Below are positions 1 through 8,522 of a stretch of DNA of 56,839 bases, one piece after another. Location: positions 1 through 56,839 of the forward strand of contig NZ_JOEQ01000056.1 of assembly GCF_000721075.1 (NCBI RefSeq), given 5' to 3'. Position numbers and translations under genes: made by a program. A model generated the notes under the pieces. That model made no database searches. It was not told the origin of the DNA and was given only the letters and a program-made list of their open reading frames with translations. Each line of letters begins with the position of its first letter. The stretch's first letter is position 1. This stretch comes from Streptosporangium amethystogenes. Lineage in GTDB: Bacteria; Actinomycetota; Actinomycetes; Streptosporangiales; Streptosporangiaceae.

Positions 1-279
1 CTTGGACCGCGTCCCGTTGCGGGAGTTGCCCGTCTGGCGGCCGGCTCGCTCGTGCTTGTCACAGCCGAGGTGATCGGTGATCTCGCCTTCCAGCGCCGAC
101 TCCAGCACCAGCTTCGTCAGCCGGCCCAGCAGCCCGTTCTCGCCCACCAGCTCCAAGCCCTCGGCGCGGGCCTGGTCGACCAGCCGACCGACCAACTCGC
201 GATCCGACGCCTCGTCTTTCCGCGTCACCGCGGCTTCCTCCAGGTCCGTGTCTGCGGATGCCTGAATCACAGTACTCAT
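1..279 (-). CDS. IS256-family transposase, N-terminal part (runs off the window)
   Basis: The minus frame is open from the ATG at 279 to the window edge and gives about 93 residues. It contains the stretch LVGENGLLGRLTKLVLESAL followed by EGEITDHLG and NSRNGTRSK, which is typical of the N-terminal region of actinobacterial IS256 (mutator-type, DDE) transposases. A strong ribosome site, AAGGAGAT, lies just before the ATG. The catalytic DDE part lies outside the window, so intactness cannot be judged. The element lies beside a Tn3 transposase remnant, so it may have inserted into an already decaying transposon. Confidence 0.9.
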   Translation of the reverse strand, partial: MSTVIQASADTDLEEAAVTRKDEASDRELVGRLVDQARAEGLELVGENGLLGRLTKLVLESALEGEITDHLGCDKHERAGRQTGNSRNGTRSK

Positions 280-302
280 CAGGTGTATCTCCTTGATCAG
301 GA

Positions 303-530
303 GTTACACCGAAAACCGTCCCCGCCCTGGACCTGATGAACGTGGTGCGCACCCTGGTGGCCGAGGGCTGGCCCATCACCGCCGAAGAGCTCGGCGCGCT
401 GTCGCCCTACCTACGCGCCCACATCAGCCGGTTCGGCGCCTATGCCACCGACGAGATCGGTGTAGAGCCTGCGGTGTTCAACCCTGAGCTCAAGAAGATC
501 GACTTCACTGTTCTCGACCTCGCCGCCTGA
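303..530 (+). pseudogene. Tn3-family transposase, C-terminal remnant
   Basis: The frame reads through ALDLMNVVRTLVAEGW and LSPYLRAHISRFGAYATDE to a natural-looking C-terminus ending in FTVLDLAA. The LSPYxRxHIxRFGxY pattern matches the last ~70 residues of Tn3-family transposases, which normally run to about 1000 residues. Nothing upstream in frame continues the protein; the IS256 start region follows at once. Residual 3' fragment, not functional. Confidence 0.7.
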
Positions 531-610
531 AGCGCGGAGCGGCACTGGCAGAAAGACACCGCGGGCTGATGGCTGATCATTGGCCCCTGCCAGTGGCGTC
601 TCGACCCTCA

Positions 611-1750
611 TCAGCGCCTCATCCAGATCCACCCACTGCTGTGCTCGTCGAAGGAGGGGTTGCCGCCGACCGCGAGCACCTGGTCGCCTCCGGGAACCTT
701 TGCCATGTCGAATACCTCGGGCGCGTTGTTGATCCTGGGCGCCTTCTCGTATGTCCAAGATCGGCCGTCGAAGTGGAGCAGAATGCGATGGTCGTCGTAG
801 GCGTAGTTGGAGGCGCCGAGCCATACCCCGCCGCGGCCGTCCGGCGCCACGGATCCGAACGAGGTCGCCCCCGCAGAGACGCCGCCGGCCAGGTTCCATC
901 GGCCGCCATCCCAGCGCATTAGCAGCGCGGCCTGGCGGCGGCCTGGCCACAGGACCGAGCCTGCAACCCATACCTCCCGCGCCGATATCGCCACGACGTC
1001 GCGGAACTGGACCTTTGCGCCGCTGAGCGACGGCGGCGTATGCACGGCTCTCCAGCGGTGTCCGTCCCAGTGCTCGATCATGGAGACGTCGCCCAGATCA
1101 CCGCCGGCAAGTGCCCACAGGTCATCCGGGGCCGCCGCGCTTAACCTGCTTATGTAGGGCGAGGGGGAGGAAACCTCGGACCAGCCTGACGGAGACCAGC
1201 GCGCGAGGGGGAGGGGACGCCAGGACGGGCTGTTCCGCGTGCCGACGTTCTGTGTGCCGGCGACCCACACGTCGGCAGGTCCGGCGACGACGGCGTCCTC
1301 CACGACGACCGAGCGCGGCCAGGGCGGTCGTCCCCGGCCTGACCACCGGTGGCCGTCCCAGCGCCACGCGTCCGCGTCCCGATCGAAGATCCAGACGTTG
1401 TTCGCGGACATTCCGGACACCACCTTGGGATACCGCAGCCCCTCCGGTGGGCGCGTGGACCGCCATACGCGGCCGTCCCAGCGCTGCAAACTGCCGCCAT
1501 ACCGGCCGAGACTCTCGCCGTCGGTACCCACCGCCCACGCCTCGCCGGGCGCGGTCGCGACGACCCTGATCATCGCGGCGCCCCCACCGCCCGTCTCCGT
1601 CCACACTCCCGCAGACAAAGACAGGCCCCCCTCGGCCGGAGTGCTGTGGCCCGGCGCTCTCCCCGAGGAGTCCTGCGAGTCCGCGCCGTCGCCTGAGCAT
1701 CCCGCCGCGGCGATGCTCAGCATCGCGATCGCGGCTAGTCGCCTGATCAT
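611..1750 (-). CDS. secreted lipoprotein with beta-propeller-like repeats
   Basis: The 379-residue protein starts at the ATG at 1750, where MIRRLAAIAMLSIAAAGC forms a type II signal peptide with a lipobox cysteine at residue 18. A longer reading from 1819 is possible but would bury the signal. After a Ser/Pro linker the protein repeats short blocks with the pattern W-x-G-x-x-W (RWDGRVWRS, RWDGHRWSG, HWDGHRWRA, RWDGGRWNL, HFDGRSWTY), alternating with DVWVAG-type strands. This resembles kelch or galactose-oxidase-like propellers. It is probably anchored outside the membrane. No catalytic motif is visible and it stands alone between mobile-element relics, so its role is unknown. Confidence 0.8.
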   Translation of the reverse strand: MIRRLAAIAMLSIAAAGCSGDGADSQDSSGRAPGHSTPAEGGLSLSAGVWTETGGGGAAMIRVVATAPGEAWAVGTDGESLGRYGGSLQRWDGRVWRSTRPPEGLRYPKVVSGMSANNVWIFDRDADAWRWDGHRWSGRGRPPWPRSVVVEDAVVAGPADVWVAGTQNVGTRNSPSWRPLPLARWSPSGWSEVSSPSPYISRLSAAAPDDLWALAGGDLGDVSMIEHWDGHRWRAVHTPPSLSGAKVQFRDVVAISAREVWVAGSVLWPGRRQAALLMRWDGGRWNLAGGVSAGATSFGSVAPDGRGGVWLGASNYAYDDHRILLHFDGRSWTYEKAPRINNAPEVFDMAKVPGGDQVLAVGGNPSFDEHSSGWIWMRR

Positions 1751-1861
1751 GAGCGGATTGTACGGAAACCGTGCCATGAAGCAGGAGCGGGGGCAGAGTG
1801 TGGTGAAACGAAAACGCACAGTAAGCCCGTTCCCGCAGCTCGGCCATGGTGGTGAAGGCCC

Positions 1862-2480
1862 CTGGAGGTAGATCCGTTATATCGGCTCCAGGAACGCATG
1901 GCCCACCGCACCCGCGACCGGCAACCACTGCTGCCAGTCCTGTCCCAGCACGTCAGCGACAGGTGGCACCGGCTGCGCGATTCCACGAGAGACCAGCGCC
2001 ACAACCGGCCCCCGGTCTGTGCGATAAACCGAGTTACCGGCGAGCCGGTGAAGGTCTTCCGCGAGGAGAAGCTCGCGTTCTGGCAGTGGGCCGTCATCGA
2101 CACGCTTCGGCTGGCTGGCCTGCGGGCTGAGGAACTGACTGAGCTGAGCCATCTCAGCATCCGCGACTACCAGCGGTTCAACGGCGAAGTGGTCGTTGGC
2201 CCGTCCAAGAGCGACCGGTAACGAGTCATCCCCATGTCGGCCGAGCTGTTCCATGTGATCGCCCAGATCATCCGACGCTACCGCGACGAGCGCGGTAGCG
2301 TTCCCGTCTGCGCACGCTACGACCTGCACGAGAAGCTCTGGAGCCAGGAACTGCCCTACCTGTTCCAGACCCTTCACAGTGGCAGTCAACGCGGTATGTC
2401 CGCTCACACCGTCTGGTGCACAATCGGCCGGGCTTGTCAGGAACTCGCAGCCACCCATCCCGAGTTCGCCACCGTCAGGT
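1862..2480 (+). pseudogene. tyrosine recombinase (integrase) remnant with internal stop
   Basis: Two consecutive open stretches lie in the same frame, separated only by a TAA at about 2219. Reading through it gives GLRAEELTELSHLSIRDYQ, then PSKSDR-stop-RVIPMSAELFHVIAQIIRRYRD and a stretch ending RACQELAATHPEF. The RAEELxxL block and SKSDRERxIPM segment are those of actinobacterial site-specific integrases of the phage-integrase fold. The C-terminal H-x-x-R and tyrosine region is missing; after about 2480 the sequence passes into the racemase gene on the other strand. It is inactive through both a nonsense mutation and 3' truncation. Confidence 0.75.
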
Positions 2481-3273
2481 TCTCTATCATCTTGGGCCTG
2501 TTCACCGGAGCTGCCGTGGGCGCGCCGGCCATGACGGTCGTGTTGTGGCCGGCCGTTCGACGGCGCGGCGGGAGGCGCTGAGCGCCGAGCACCATGTCGA
2601 CGACCCGGCGGGCCAGCAGGCGGGCGGGGTCGAGAACCGGGACGGGGACGCGGGAGCCGTCCAGAGCCAGGACGAGTTCGGTGCACGCGGTGACGACCCG
2701 CTCCGCGCCGCGATCGGCGAGGGCGCGGGAGAGTTCCTCCAGCGCCTGCCGGTGGGTCGGTCGGACGTCGCCGCTCTTGACGGCGCCGATGGCCGTCGTG
2801 ACCTGCCGCTGGCCGGGCTCGTCCGGCTCGATCGCCGCCACGCCGCGCCGTCGCAGAGCCTCCGCGTACAGGCCGGCGTGCATGGTGCCCGAGGTGGCCA
2901 GCACTCCGGCCGCGCGGACGCCGTCGGCGTCGAGGGCGTCGGCCGTGACCTCGATGATGCTCACCAGCTCCAGCCCGGCCTCGTCCGCCAGCCGCGGGAC
3001 GAAGGCGTGAGCGGTGTTGCAGGGCACGGCTAGCACCTCGCACCCCGCCCGCTTCAGCCCTTCGATGCCGCGCCGCAGGTACGGGGTCGGGTCCTCGCCG
3101 CCGCCGAGCAGACTCAGGGAACGGTCGGGGACGCGGGGGTCACCCCAGATGACGACGGGCACGTGTCCCTGGTCGCAGGTGGCCGCTGTCTCCTCCACGA
3201 GCTTGCCGTAGAAGTCGACGGTGGCCGCCGGGCCCATGCCGCCCAGGACGCCGACCAGCCGGGTCTCGCTCAC
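2437..3273 (-). CDS. aspartate/glutamate racemase family protein
   Basis: The GTG start at 3273 overlaps the stop of the small upstream ORF, giving 278 residues. The N-terminal GVLGGMGPAATVDFY is the Asp/Glu racemase signature. The two catalytic cysteines expected for this cofactor-independent racemase fold are present, Cys85 in VPCNTAH and Cys197 in TACTEL. The family interconverts L- and D-acidic amino acids or related hydantoin and maleate substrates, so the exact substrate is open. The last ~45 residues run beyond the usual end of the fold, into sequence antisense to the integrase remnant. The C-terminus was therefore probably altered when the two sequences were joined. Its neighbours are an amidase, regulators and an amino-acid-type transporter. 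Confidence 0.88.
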   Translation of the reverse strand: MSETRLVGVLGGMGPAATVDFYGKLVEETAATCDQGHVPVVIWGDPRVPDRSLSLLGGGEDPTPYLRRGIEGLKRAGCEVLAVPCNTAHAFVPRLADEAGLELVSIIEVTADALDADGVRAAGVLATSGTMHAGLYAEALRRRGVAAIEPDEPGQRQVTTAIGAVKSGDVRPTHRQALEELSRALADRGAERVVTACTELVLALDGSRVPVPVLDPARLLARRVVDMVLGAQRLPPRRRTAGHNTTVMAGAPTAAPVNRPKMIENLTVANSGWVAASS

Positions 3274-3464
3274 CGGGCACCACCGGCGATGACGTGGCCG
3301 GACAGTGCCGTGCCGGTGCCGGGCGTGCGCGAGAGGGCGCCGGGCGACATGGGACGCCCGCCCTTGACCACGACGGCCAGGTCCGCGACCGCGTGCGGGC
3401 CGGACCCGGGATCGACGGCCCGTCCCCCGGCCGGCACCGGGGCGCAATCGTGGAGCTGGGTCAT
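3270..3464 (-). CDS. small hypothetical protein upstream of the racemase
   Basis: A 64-residue ORF begins at ATG 3464 behind GAGAGGA and ends in a 4-base overlap with the racemase GTG start, an arrangement that favours translational coupling. The product is rich in Gly, Pro and Ala (VPAGGRAVDPG, GGRPMSPGALSRTPGTG) with no membrane segment or family motif I recognise. It could be the surviving end of a larger enzyme or a coupling leader. Coupling and ribosome site favour real translation, but function cannot be assigned. Confidence 0.5.
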   Translation of the reverse strand: MTQLHDCAPVPAGGRAVDPGSGPHAVADLAVVVKGGRPMSPGALSRTPGTGTALSGHVIAGGAR

Positions 3465-3585
3465 TGGGAAGCGTCCTCTCCCATGTGGTGAGCTGGGCGA
3501 GCCAGGGTCGGCTGCCCGCACAAGGATCGAGGTATAAGGTGAACCCGGTGTTCAGACGCAGCAATGTGACATCGAAGGAGCGATC

Positions 3586-4626
3586 ATGCAGGTTTCCGGC
3601 GTCGAGCCTCAGCGGCTGCTGTCGGAGACCGACCTCGAACTCATCGACGCCCTCCAGATCAACCCGCGAGCGAGCTGGGTGGACGTCGGGACGGCGACCC
3701 GCGCGGATCCGGTGACGGCGGCGCGGCGCTGGCAGCGGCTGAACAGCACGGGTGAGGCATGGACCAGCGTCGCCCTGGGGCAGCGCCAGATGCACGCGAT
3801 GAGCATGGCTTTCCTGGAGATCGACTGCGAGGCCGGGGCGGCGGCCGAAGTCGCCGGCACGCTCGCGGCGGCGGGCCACCTCATCACCGTGCAGCACGTC
3901 GCCGCCGGTCACGACCTGTTCGTGATCGCCGTCGCCGCGTCGATGCCGGCGCTGGCGGACTACCTGCTCACAGATCTGCCGCGGGTGCCCGGCGTGGCGA
4001 AGGTCCGCACCCATATCGCCACGCGCGTCTTCGAGGCCTCGTGCCGCTGGCGGTTGCGGGTGCTGCCGCCGCGATCCGTAGGTGTGCTGGCCAGGCGGTC
4101 CGGGCCGGCGGAGTCCACCAGGCAGATGGACGAGATCGACCGGCTGCTGTTCAAGGCCCTGATCGCAGACGGCCGCGCCACCTACTCCGAGCTCGCGGAA
4201 GCCGTCGGCAAGTCCGAGCGCACGGTGCAGCGCAGGCTGTCACGCCTGGTCGCGACCGGCGACATCGACTTCCGCTGCGACCTGGCGCGCTCGCACGCGG
4301 GCTGGCACTCCTCGGCGGTGCTGTGGCTGCGGATGCCGGACGGCCGGCTGGAGGAGACGGGCCGGGCGCTGCTCGACTGGCCGGAGACGCGGACGTGCGC
4401 GGCGCTCGCCGGGGCCCGCAACATGCTTCTTACCGTCGGCCTGCACGGGGTCTCCGACCTGCATCCGCTGGTGATGCGCCTTGAGGAGCGGTTCCCGTAC
4501 GTGAGCATCGCCGACCGGCAGATCGTTCTGAGGCAGTCGAAGCTCTACGGGCGGGTCCTCGACCCCTTCGGCCGCTGCACGGGCGTCGTCCCGGTGGACC
4601 CGTGGAGCCTGTCGCCGCGTATCTGA
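3586..4626 (+). CDS. Lrp/AsnC-family regulator with two DNA-binding domains
   Basis: The gene has AAGGAG five bases before ATG 3586 and encodes 346 residues. It contains two Lrp-type units in tandem. A first HTH covers about residues 12-50 (ETDLELIDALQINPRASWVD), followed by an effector-type region. A second HTH sits at about 183-230 (DEIDRLLFKALIADGRATYS, then VGKSERTVQRRLSRL) with its own C-terminal region. Classical Lrp/AsnC proteins have one unit of about 150 residues; the doubled form is known in actinobacteria. It is divergent from the racemase pair and converges on the amidase with a 3-base gap, so it most likely controls this amino-acid locus. Confidence 0.85.
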   Translation: MQVSGVEPQRLLSETDLELIDALQINPRASWVDVGTATRADPVTAARRWQRLNSTGEAWTSVALGQRQMHAMSMAFLEIDCEAGAAAEVAGTLAAAGHLITVQHVAAGHDLFVIAVAASMPALADYLLTDLPRVPGVAKVRTHIATRVFEASCRWRLRVLPPRSVGVLARRSGPAESTRQMDEIDRLLFKALIADGRATYSELAEAVGKSERTVQRRLSRLVATGDIDFRCDLARSHAGWHSSAVLWLRMPDGRLEETGRALLDWPETRTCAALAGARNMLLTVGLHGVSDLHPLVMRLEERFPYVSIADRQIVLRQSKLYGRVLDPFGRCTGVVPVDPWSLSPRI

Positions 4627-4629
4627 TGT

Positions 4630-5811
4630 TCAGCGCGGCGCGGGGATCGCGCCTCCGCCGGCCTCCCAGCACAGGCCGGCCCGCAGTACGTCGGCCTCGC
4701 CGCGCCCCACCACCTGCAGGTCTCCGATGGCCAGCGCGGGCAGGCCGAGCGCGGACACGACGGAGGTGATCCGGCCGACCTCGCCGCGGACGGCGGCCTC
4801 GTCGCAGCCGGCCCGCGGCGCGGGGCCACCGAGTGTCGGCGTGATCAGGACGTCGATGCCGGACATCTCCGCCGAGAACCCGGCCCGGACGGCCAGGAGT
4901 TCTTCCACGGCCCGGCGGTACTCCCGATGGCAGACCCCGGCGGCGTCGTCCAGCTTCCGCCGCACACCCTCGCTGTAGCTCGCGGCGTTCACCGGGTAGG
5001 TGGCCTCGTGGGTGCGCCGAGCCTGCGCGCCCACGATCGTCCAGTACGGGGCGAGAATCTCGTACGGCAGGGCGATCTCGCGGACCTCGGCGCCCAGGTC
5101 CGCGAACTCCCCGGCCTGCGCGCATCCTTCGGCGACGCCGACGACCAGCCCCGACAGCGAGCGCGGTGGCTCGACGGCCTCCCCGGAGAGCACCCGCCAC
5201 ACACGCGCGCAGTCGGCGACCGAGGTGGCCATCGGCCCGACCACGTCGAACATCGGGGCGAGGGGCGCGACCCCCTCGGAGGAAAGGACGCCGGCCCTTG
5301 GGCGCAGTCCGACCACACCGCAGCAGGCCGCCGGGATCCTCACCGAGCCGCCGGTGTCGGTGCCGAGGCCGACCCGGGCGATCCCGGCGGCGAGCGCCGC
5401 GGCCGTGCCGCCGCTCGACCCGCCGGGAGCCAGGTGCTCGTGGCGCGGGTTGCGCACATCGCCCCAGTGCGGGTTCTCGCTCGTGACGCCCCAGGCGAAC
5501 TCGTGCTGGTTCGCCTTGCCGACCAGCAGCGCCCCGGCACGCTCCAGCAGTTCGACGCACGGCGCGGTGGTCAGCGCCTCCTCGCTCCCGTACAGGACGG
5601 ATCCCCGGGTCGTGCGGAGCCCGGCGACATCGATCATGTCTTTGACCACGAACGTCCAGGCCCACAGCTCGGGCGGGGTGGCGGGCACCGGCCGGTCGCG
5701 GCGTGCGAGCCGGTCGATGACCGGCTCGGGGCCGGACTCGATGAGGATGTTGTGCCCGCTGTGCAGGCGCATGGCCTCGGCGGACCTGGCGATCGCCGCC
5801 TGGTGTTCCAC
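4630..5811 (-). CDS. amidase (amidase-signature family)
   Basis: The chosen GTG at 5811 sits nine bases after AGGAGG; a TTG two codons earlier is too close to it. The 393-residue product has the full amidase-signature triad: Lys57 in FVVKDMIDVAG, cis-Ser132 in GGSSGG, and nucleophile Ser156 in GTDTGGSVRIPAACCGV. Such enzymes hydrolyse C-N bonds in amides, N-carbamoyl amino acids or Glu/Asp amides. The protein is slightly shorter than GatA (about 490), so a catabolic amidase is more likely than a tRNA amidotransferase subunit. It lies downstream of the LysR gene, separated by a strong hairpin, and converges with the Lrp regulator. Together with racemase and transporter it suggests use of an amidated or N-acylated amino acid. 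Confidence 0.9.
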   Translation of the reverse strand: MEHQAAIARSAEAMRLHSGHNILIESGPEPVIDRLARRDRPVPATPPELWAWTFVVKDMIDVAGLRTTRGSVLYGSEEALTTAPCVELLERAGALLVGKANQHEFAWGVTSENPHWGDVRNPRHEHLAPGGSSGGTAAALAAGIARVGLGTDTGGSVRIPAACCGVVGLRPRAGVLSSEGVAPLAPMFDVVGPMATSVADCARVWRVLSGEAVEPPRSLSGLVVGVAEGCAQAGEFADLGAEVREIALPYEILAPYWTIVGAQARRTHEATYPVNAASYSEGVRRKLDDAAGVCHREYRRAVEELLAVRAGFSAEMSGIDVLITPTLGGPAPRAGCDEAAVRGEVGRITSVVSALGLPALAIGDLQVVGRGEADVLRAGLCWEAGGGAIPAPR

Positions 5812-5854
5812 GATCAAGAACCTCCTAACGCCCGCCCCAGTCACAGGGGAGCCG

Positions 5855-5892
5855 GCCGGTGACGGACCCGGCGCGCCGGGTCCGTCACCGGC
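5855..5892. terminator. 38-nt perfect palindrome between LysR and amidase genes
   Basis: Positions 5855-5873 and 5874-5892 are exact reverse complements with no loop (19-bp arms, GCCGGTGACGG at the outer edge). It lies between the end of the LysR gene and the amidase start, both on the minus strand. It could end LysR transcription or bind a dimeric regulator. There is no clear T-run, as is common for terminators in high-GC actinomycetes. Confidence 0.65.
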
Positions 5893-5954
5893 TGCGCCCG
5901 TAATCCGGCACATGCTGGCAGATCCACCGTGTCCAGTCGAGTGCGCGGGAGCGG

Positions 5955-6830
5955 TCAGACCGTCAGCGCGTCCAGCAAGGACTGCAGCCGGGCGGTCTCG
6001 CGGTCGGGATGGACGAGGGTGAAGATGCTGCGGCTGATGTTCAGCCACGGCACGTCGACGACCACGATGTCCGGGCCGTGCCCGCGCAGCGCGAGGTCGG
6101 GGACGAGCGCCGCGCCCATCCCCGCCCCGATCATGGCTATGGTGATCTTGAAGTCGTCGGAGTGGCAGGCCACCCGGGGGTGCAGGCCCCAGTGGGCGAA
6201 CAGGCCTTCGAAGAGGGAGGCGTCGCTGGTCGCCGGGTGGTGCATGATCCACGGAAGGTCGACGAGGTGCTCGACCCGGTAGGGCGCCAGGTCGGGCCAG
6301 CTGCGCGGCAGGACGAGCTTGTAGCGGTCCTCGGCGATCCAGCGCCGGCCCAGCGCCGACGGCCATGACAGGCCGGAGTTCCCCACCTGGTAGATGATCG
6401 CCGCGTCCATCTCGCCGCCGGCGCCCAAGCGTGGGATGAGCTGGGAGGACTCGGCGACGGAGACCCGGATGCCGCTGCGCTCCTCGGGCTCCATCCGCCG
6501 CAGGACTCCGGTCAGCACGTCGGCGAAGCTGGGGAAGATGCCCAGGCGGATCTGCCGCTCGCTGTTCCTGTGTACGGCCTGGACGGTGGCGACCATGCGC
6601 TCGATGTCGATGAGTACGGTCTCCGCCTGCCTGGCCAGCACCTCGGCGGCGCTGGTGGGCAGCACGCTGTGGGCGGAGCGGGCGAACAGCTTCACGCCGA
6701 TCTCTCGCTCCAGCGAGGCCATCTGCTGGGAGACGGCCGATGAGGTGTAGCCGAGCCGGTTGGCGGCGGCGGCGAAGGACCCCAACTCAACGACTTCACG
6801 GAGAGTGCGCAGGTGGTCCGGCTTCAGCAT
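5955..6830 (-). CDS. LysR-family transcriptional regulator
   Basis: The 291-residue protein begins MLKPDHLRTLREVVELGSFA and has the N-terminal winged HTH with AAANRLGYTSSAVSQQMASL at residues 20-40. The usual periplasmic-binding-like effector domain follows to the C-terminus. Length is normal for the family. It is divergent from the amidohydrolase-transporter operon, with starts 109 bases apart, the classical layout for a LysR activator of the divergent operon. The inducer is unknown; amino-acid derivatives are plausible from context. Confidence 0.9.
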   Translation of the reverse strand: MLKPDHLRTLREVVELGSFAAAANRLGYTSSAVSQQMASLEREIGVKLFARSAHSVLPTSAAEVLARQAETVLIDIERMVATVQAVHRNSERQIRLGIFPSFADVLTGVLRRMEPEERSGIRVSVAESSQLIPRLGAGGEMDAAIIYQVGNSGLSWPSALGRRWIAEDRYKLVLPRSWPDLAPYRVEHLVDLPWIMHHPATSDASLFEGLFAHWGLHPRVACHSDDFKITIAMIGAGMGAALVPDLALRGHGPDIVVVDVPWLNISRSIFTLVHPDRETARLQSLLDALTV

Positions 6831-6939
6831 TAGAGTTCCTTGTGCTCAGCGTTGCTAAATGTCGTGTTTATAGCGCTTCCGACTTCTTTCCGCCACTCCT
6901 ACAGTGATGGCCACCGTTCCTCAACCCTTAGAGAGTCAT
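6831..6939. promoter_or_regulatory. divergent control region between LysR gene and amidohydrolase operon
   Basis: This 109-base stretch is AT-richer than its surroundings (TTGCTAAATGTCGTGTTTAT near 6853) and lies between two divergent starts, where a LysR protein normally binds. I see no unambiguous T-N11-A operator, so only the position supports the call. Confidence 0.5.
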
Positions 6940-8508
6940 ATGAGCATCCGCGTATATCGCAATGCCGCCATCCGCACAGGAGACAGCGGCCACCCGTTGG
7001 CCCAGGCCATGGCCGTGGACGGCGAGCGGCTGCTGGCCGTCGGCGGAGAGGCGGAGGTACGCGAGGTCGCGGGCCCGGGAGCGGAGCTGATCGACCTGGA
7101 GGGTGCCGCCGTGCTCCCCGGGCTCTACGACGCCCACATCCACACCGCGCAGTACGCTCTGAGCCTGGACGCGGTGGATCTGCGCGACGTGCGCTCCCTG
7201 GACGACGCGCTGACCATGGTGGCCGCGCACGCGGCGCGGCTGCGGCCGGGTGCCTGGCTGTTCGGCGGCCGGTGGAACAGCAACACCTGGGATCCGCCGG
7301 CGCAGCCGGACAGGTACGCGCTGGACTCGATCTGCCCCGAACTGCCGGTCGCGCTGCCCAACGTCGACGGCCACACGGTGTGGGCCAACTCCGCCGCCCT
7401 GCGGCTGGCCGGCATCGACGCCACCACCCCCGACCCGGTGGGCGGCGAGATCGTCAGGGACGCGAGCGGGGAGCCCACCGGCATCCTGCGCGAGTCGGCC
7501 TCCTACCCGCTGCGCAACCTCATGGTCTCCGCCGACCTGCGCGACCAGCTCCGCGCCGGGCAGGAGGAACTGCTCGCACTCGGTCTGACCAGCGTGCACG
7601 ACATCGACGGCGAGGACTGCCGGGCCGCCTACCTGGAGCTGCGCGAGGCCGGTGAGCTGAAGCTGCGCGTGCACAAGGCGATCCCGATGATCCACCTGGA
7701 GGCGGCCATCGCCGAGGGGCGCCGCACCGGGCAGGGCGACGACTGGTTCCGCACCGGGCCCGTGAAGATCTTCAGTGACGGGGCGCTGGGCTCGCACACC
7801 TGCCACATGGGCGAGTCCTTCGTCGGCGAGCAGGGCAACGTGGGCATCGCGGTCACGCCGTACGAGGACCTGGTCAAGCTGTTCGGCATGGCAGCCGGGG
7901 CCGGCATCGCGGTGGCCACGCACGCCATCGGGGACCAGGCCAACCACCTGGTCATCGACGCCTACGAGGCCATCGGCCGTACGGCGGGGCTGCGGCACCG
8001 CATCGAGCACGCCCAGCACCTGCGGACCGGCGACTTGACCAGGATGGCCAGGCTGGGCATCGCCGCCTCGATGCAGCCCGTACACTGCACCAGCGACATC
8101 GACCTGGTCGACTCCCTGCTGGCCGGGCACGATCTGGCCTCCTACGCCTGGCGCGGGATGCTGAACGTCGGCGTCGCGCTGGCCTTCGGCTCCGATGCCC
8201 CGGTCGAGCACCCCAACCCCTTCGCAGCACTGTACGCCGCGGTGACCCGTACCCGCACCGACGGCACACCCGCCGGTGGCTGGCAGCCCGAGCAGCGGCT
8301 GAGCATGGGCGAGGCCCTCACCGCCCACACCCTCGGCGCGGCCTACGCCGCGGGCGAGGAGGAGAACAAGGGCGTCCTCGCCCCCGGCAAGCTCGCCGAC
8401 TTCATCGCGGTGGACACCGACCCCTTCGTGGAGTCGCCAGACGCGGTGCTGCGTACCAAGGTCATGACCACTGTCGTCGGCGGCGAAGTCCGCTGGCAGC
8501 ACTCCTGA
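6940..8508 (+). CDS. amidohydrolase family protein (YtcJ-like)
   Basis: The product is 522 residues from ATG 6940; an in-frame ATG at 6904 would add 12 residues. The metal-dependent amidohydrolase signature is present: LPGLYDAHIHTAQ near residue 68, a metal-ligand histidine region in THAIGDQANH, RIEHAQHL, and a late acidic ligand in FGSDAPVEHPNPF. The C-terminal GVLAPGKLADFIAVD is the beta-sandwich piece typical of YtcJ/imidazolonepropionase-like enzymes. These hydrolyse cyclic or acyclic amides; the substrate is not predictable. It is the first gene of the operon with binding protein, permease and ATPase, which suggests that the imported compound is its substrate. Confidence 0.9.
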   Translation: MSIRVYRNAAIRTGDSGHPLAQAMAVDGERLLAVGGEAEVREVAGPGAELIDLEGAAVLPGLYDAHIHTAQYALSLDAVDLRDVRSLDDALTMVAAHAARLRPGAWLFGGRWNSNTWDPPAQPDRYALDSICPELPVALPNVDGHTVWANSAALRLAGIDATTPDPVGGEIVRDASGEPTGILRESASYPLRNLMVSADLRDQLRAGQEELLALGLTSVHDIDGEDCRAAYLELREAGELKLRVHKAIPMIHLEAAIAEGRRTGQGDDWFRTGPVKIFSDGALGSHTCHMGESFVGEQGNVGIAVTPYEDLVKLFGMAAGAGIAVATHAIGDQANHLVIDAYEAIGRTAGLRHRIEHAQHLRTGDLTRMARLGIAASMQPVHCTSDIDLVDSLLAGHDLASYAWRGMLNVGVALAFGSDAPVEHPNPFAALYAAVTRTRTDGTPAGGWQPEQRLSMGEALTAHTLGAAYAAGEEENKGVLAPGKLADFIAVDTDPFVESPDAVLRTKVMTTVVGGEVRWQHS

Positions 8509-8522
8509 AGGAGCCCTCCCCG

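Noticed and set aside
6928..8502. Long open frame of 524 codons on the minus strand opposite the amidohydrolase
   Set aside because: The amidohydrolase motifs are unambiguous on the plus strand; such antisense frames are normal in DNA with this GC content and the product has no recognisable domain.
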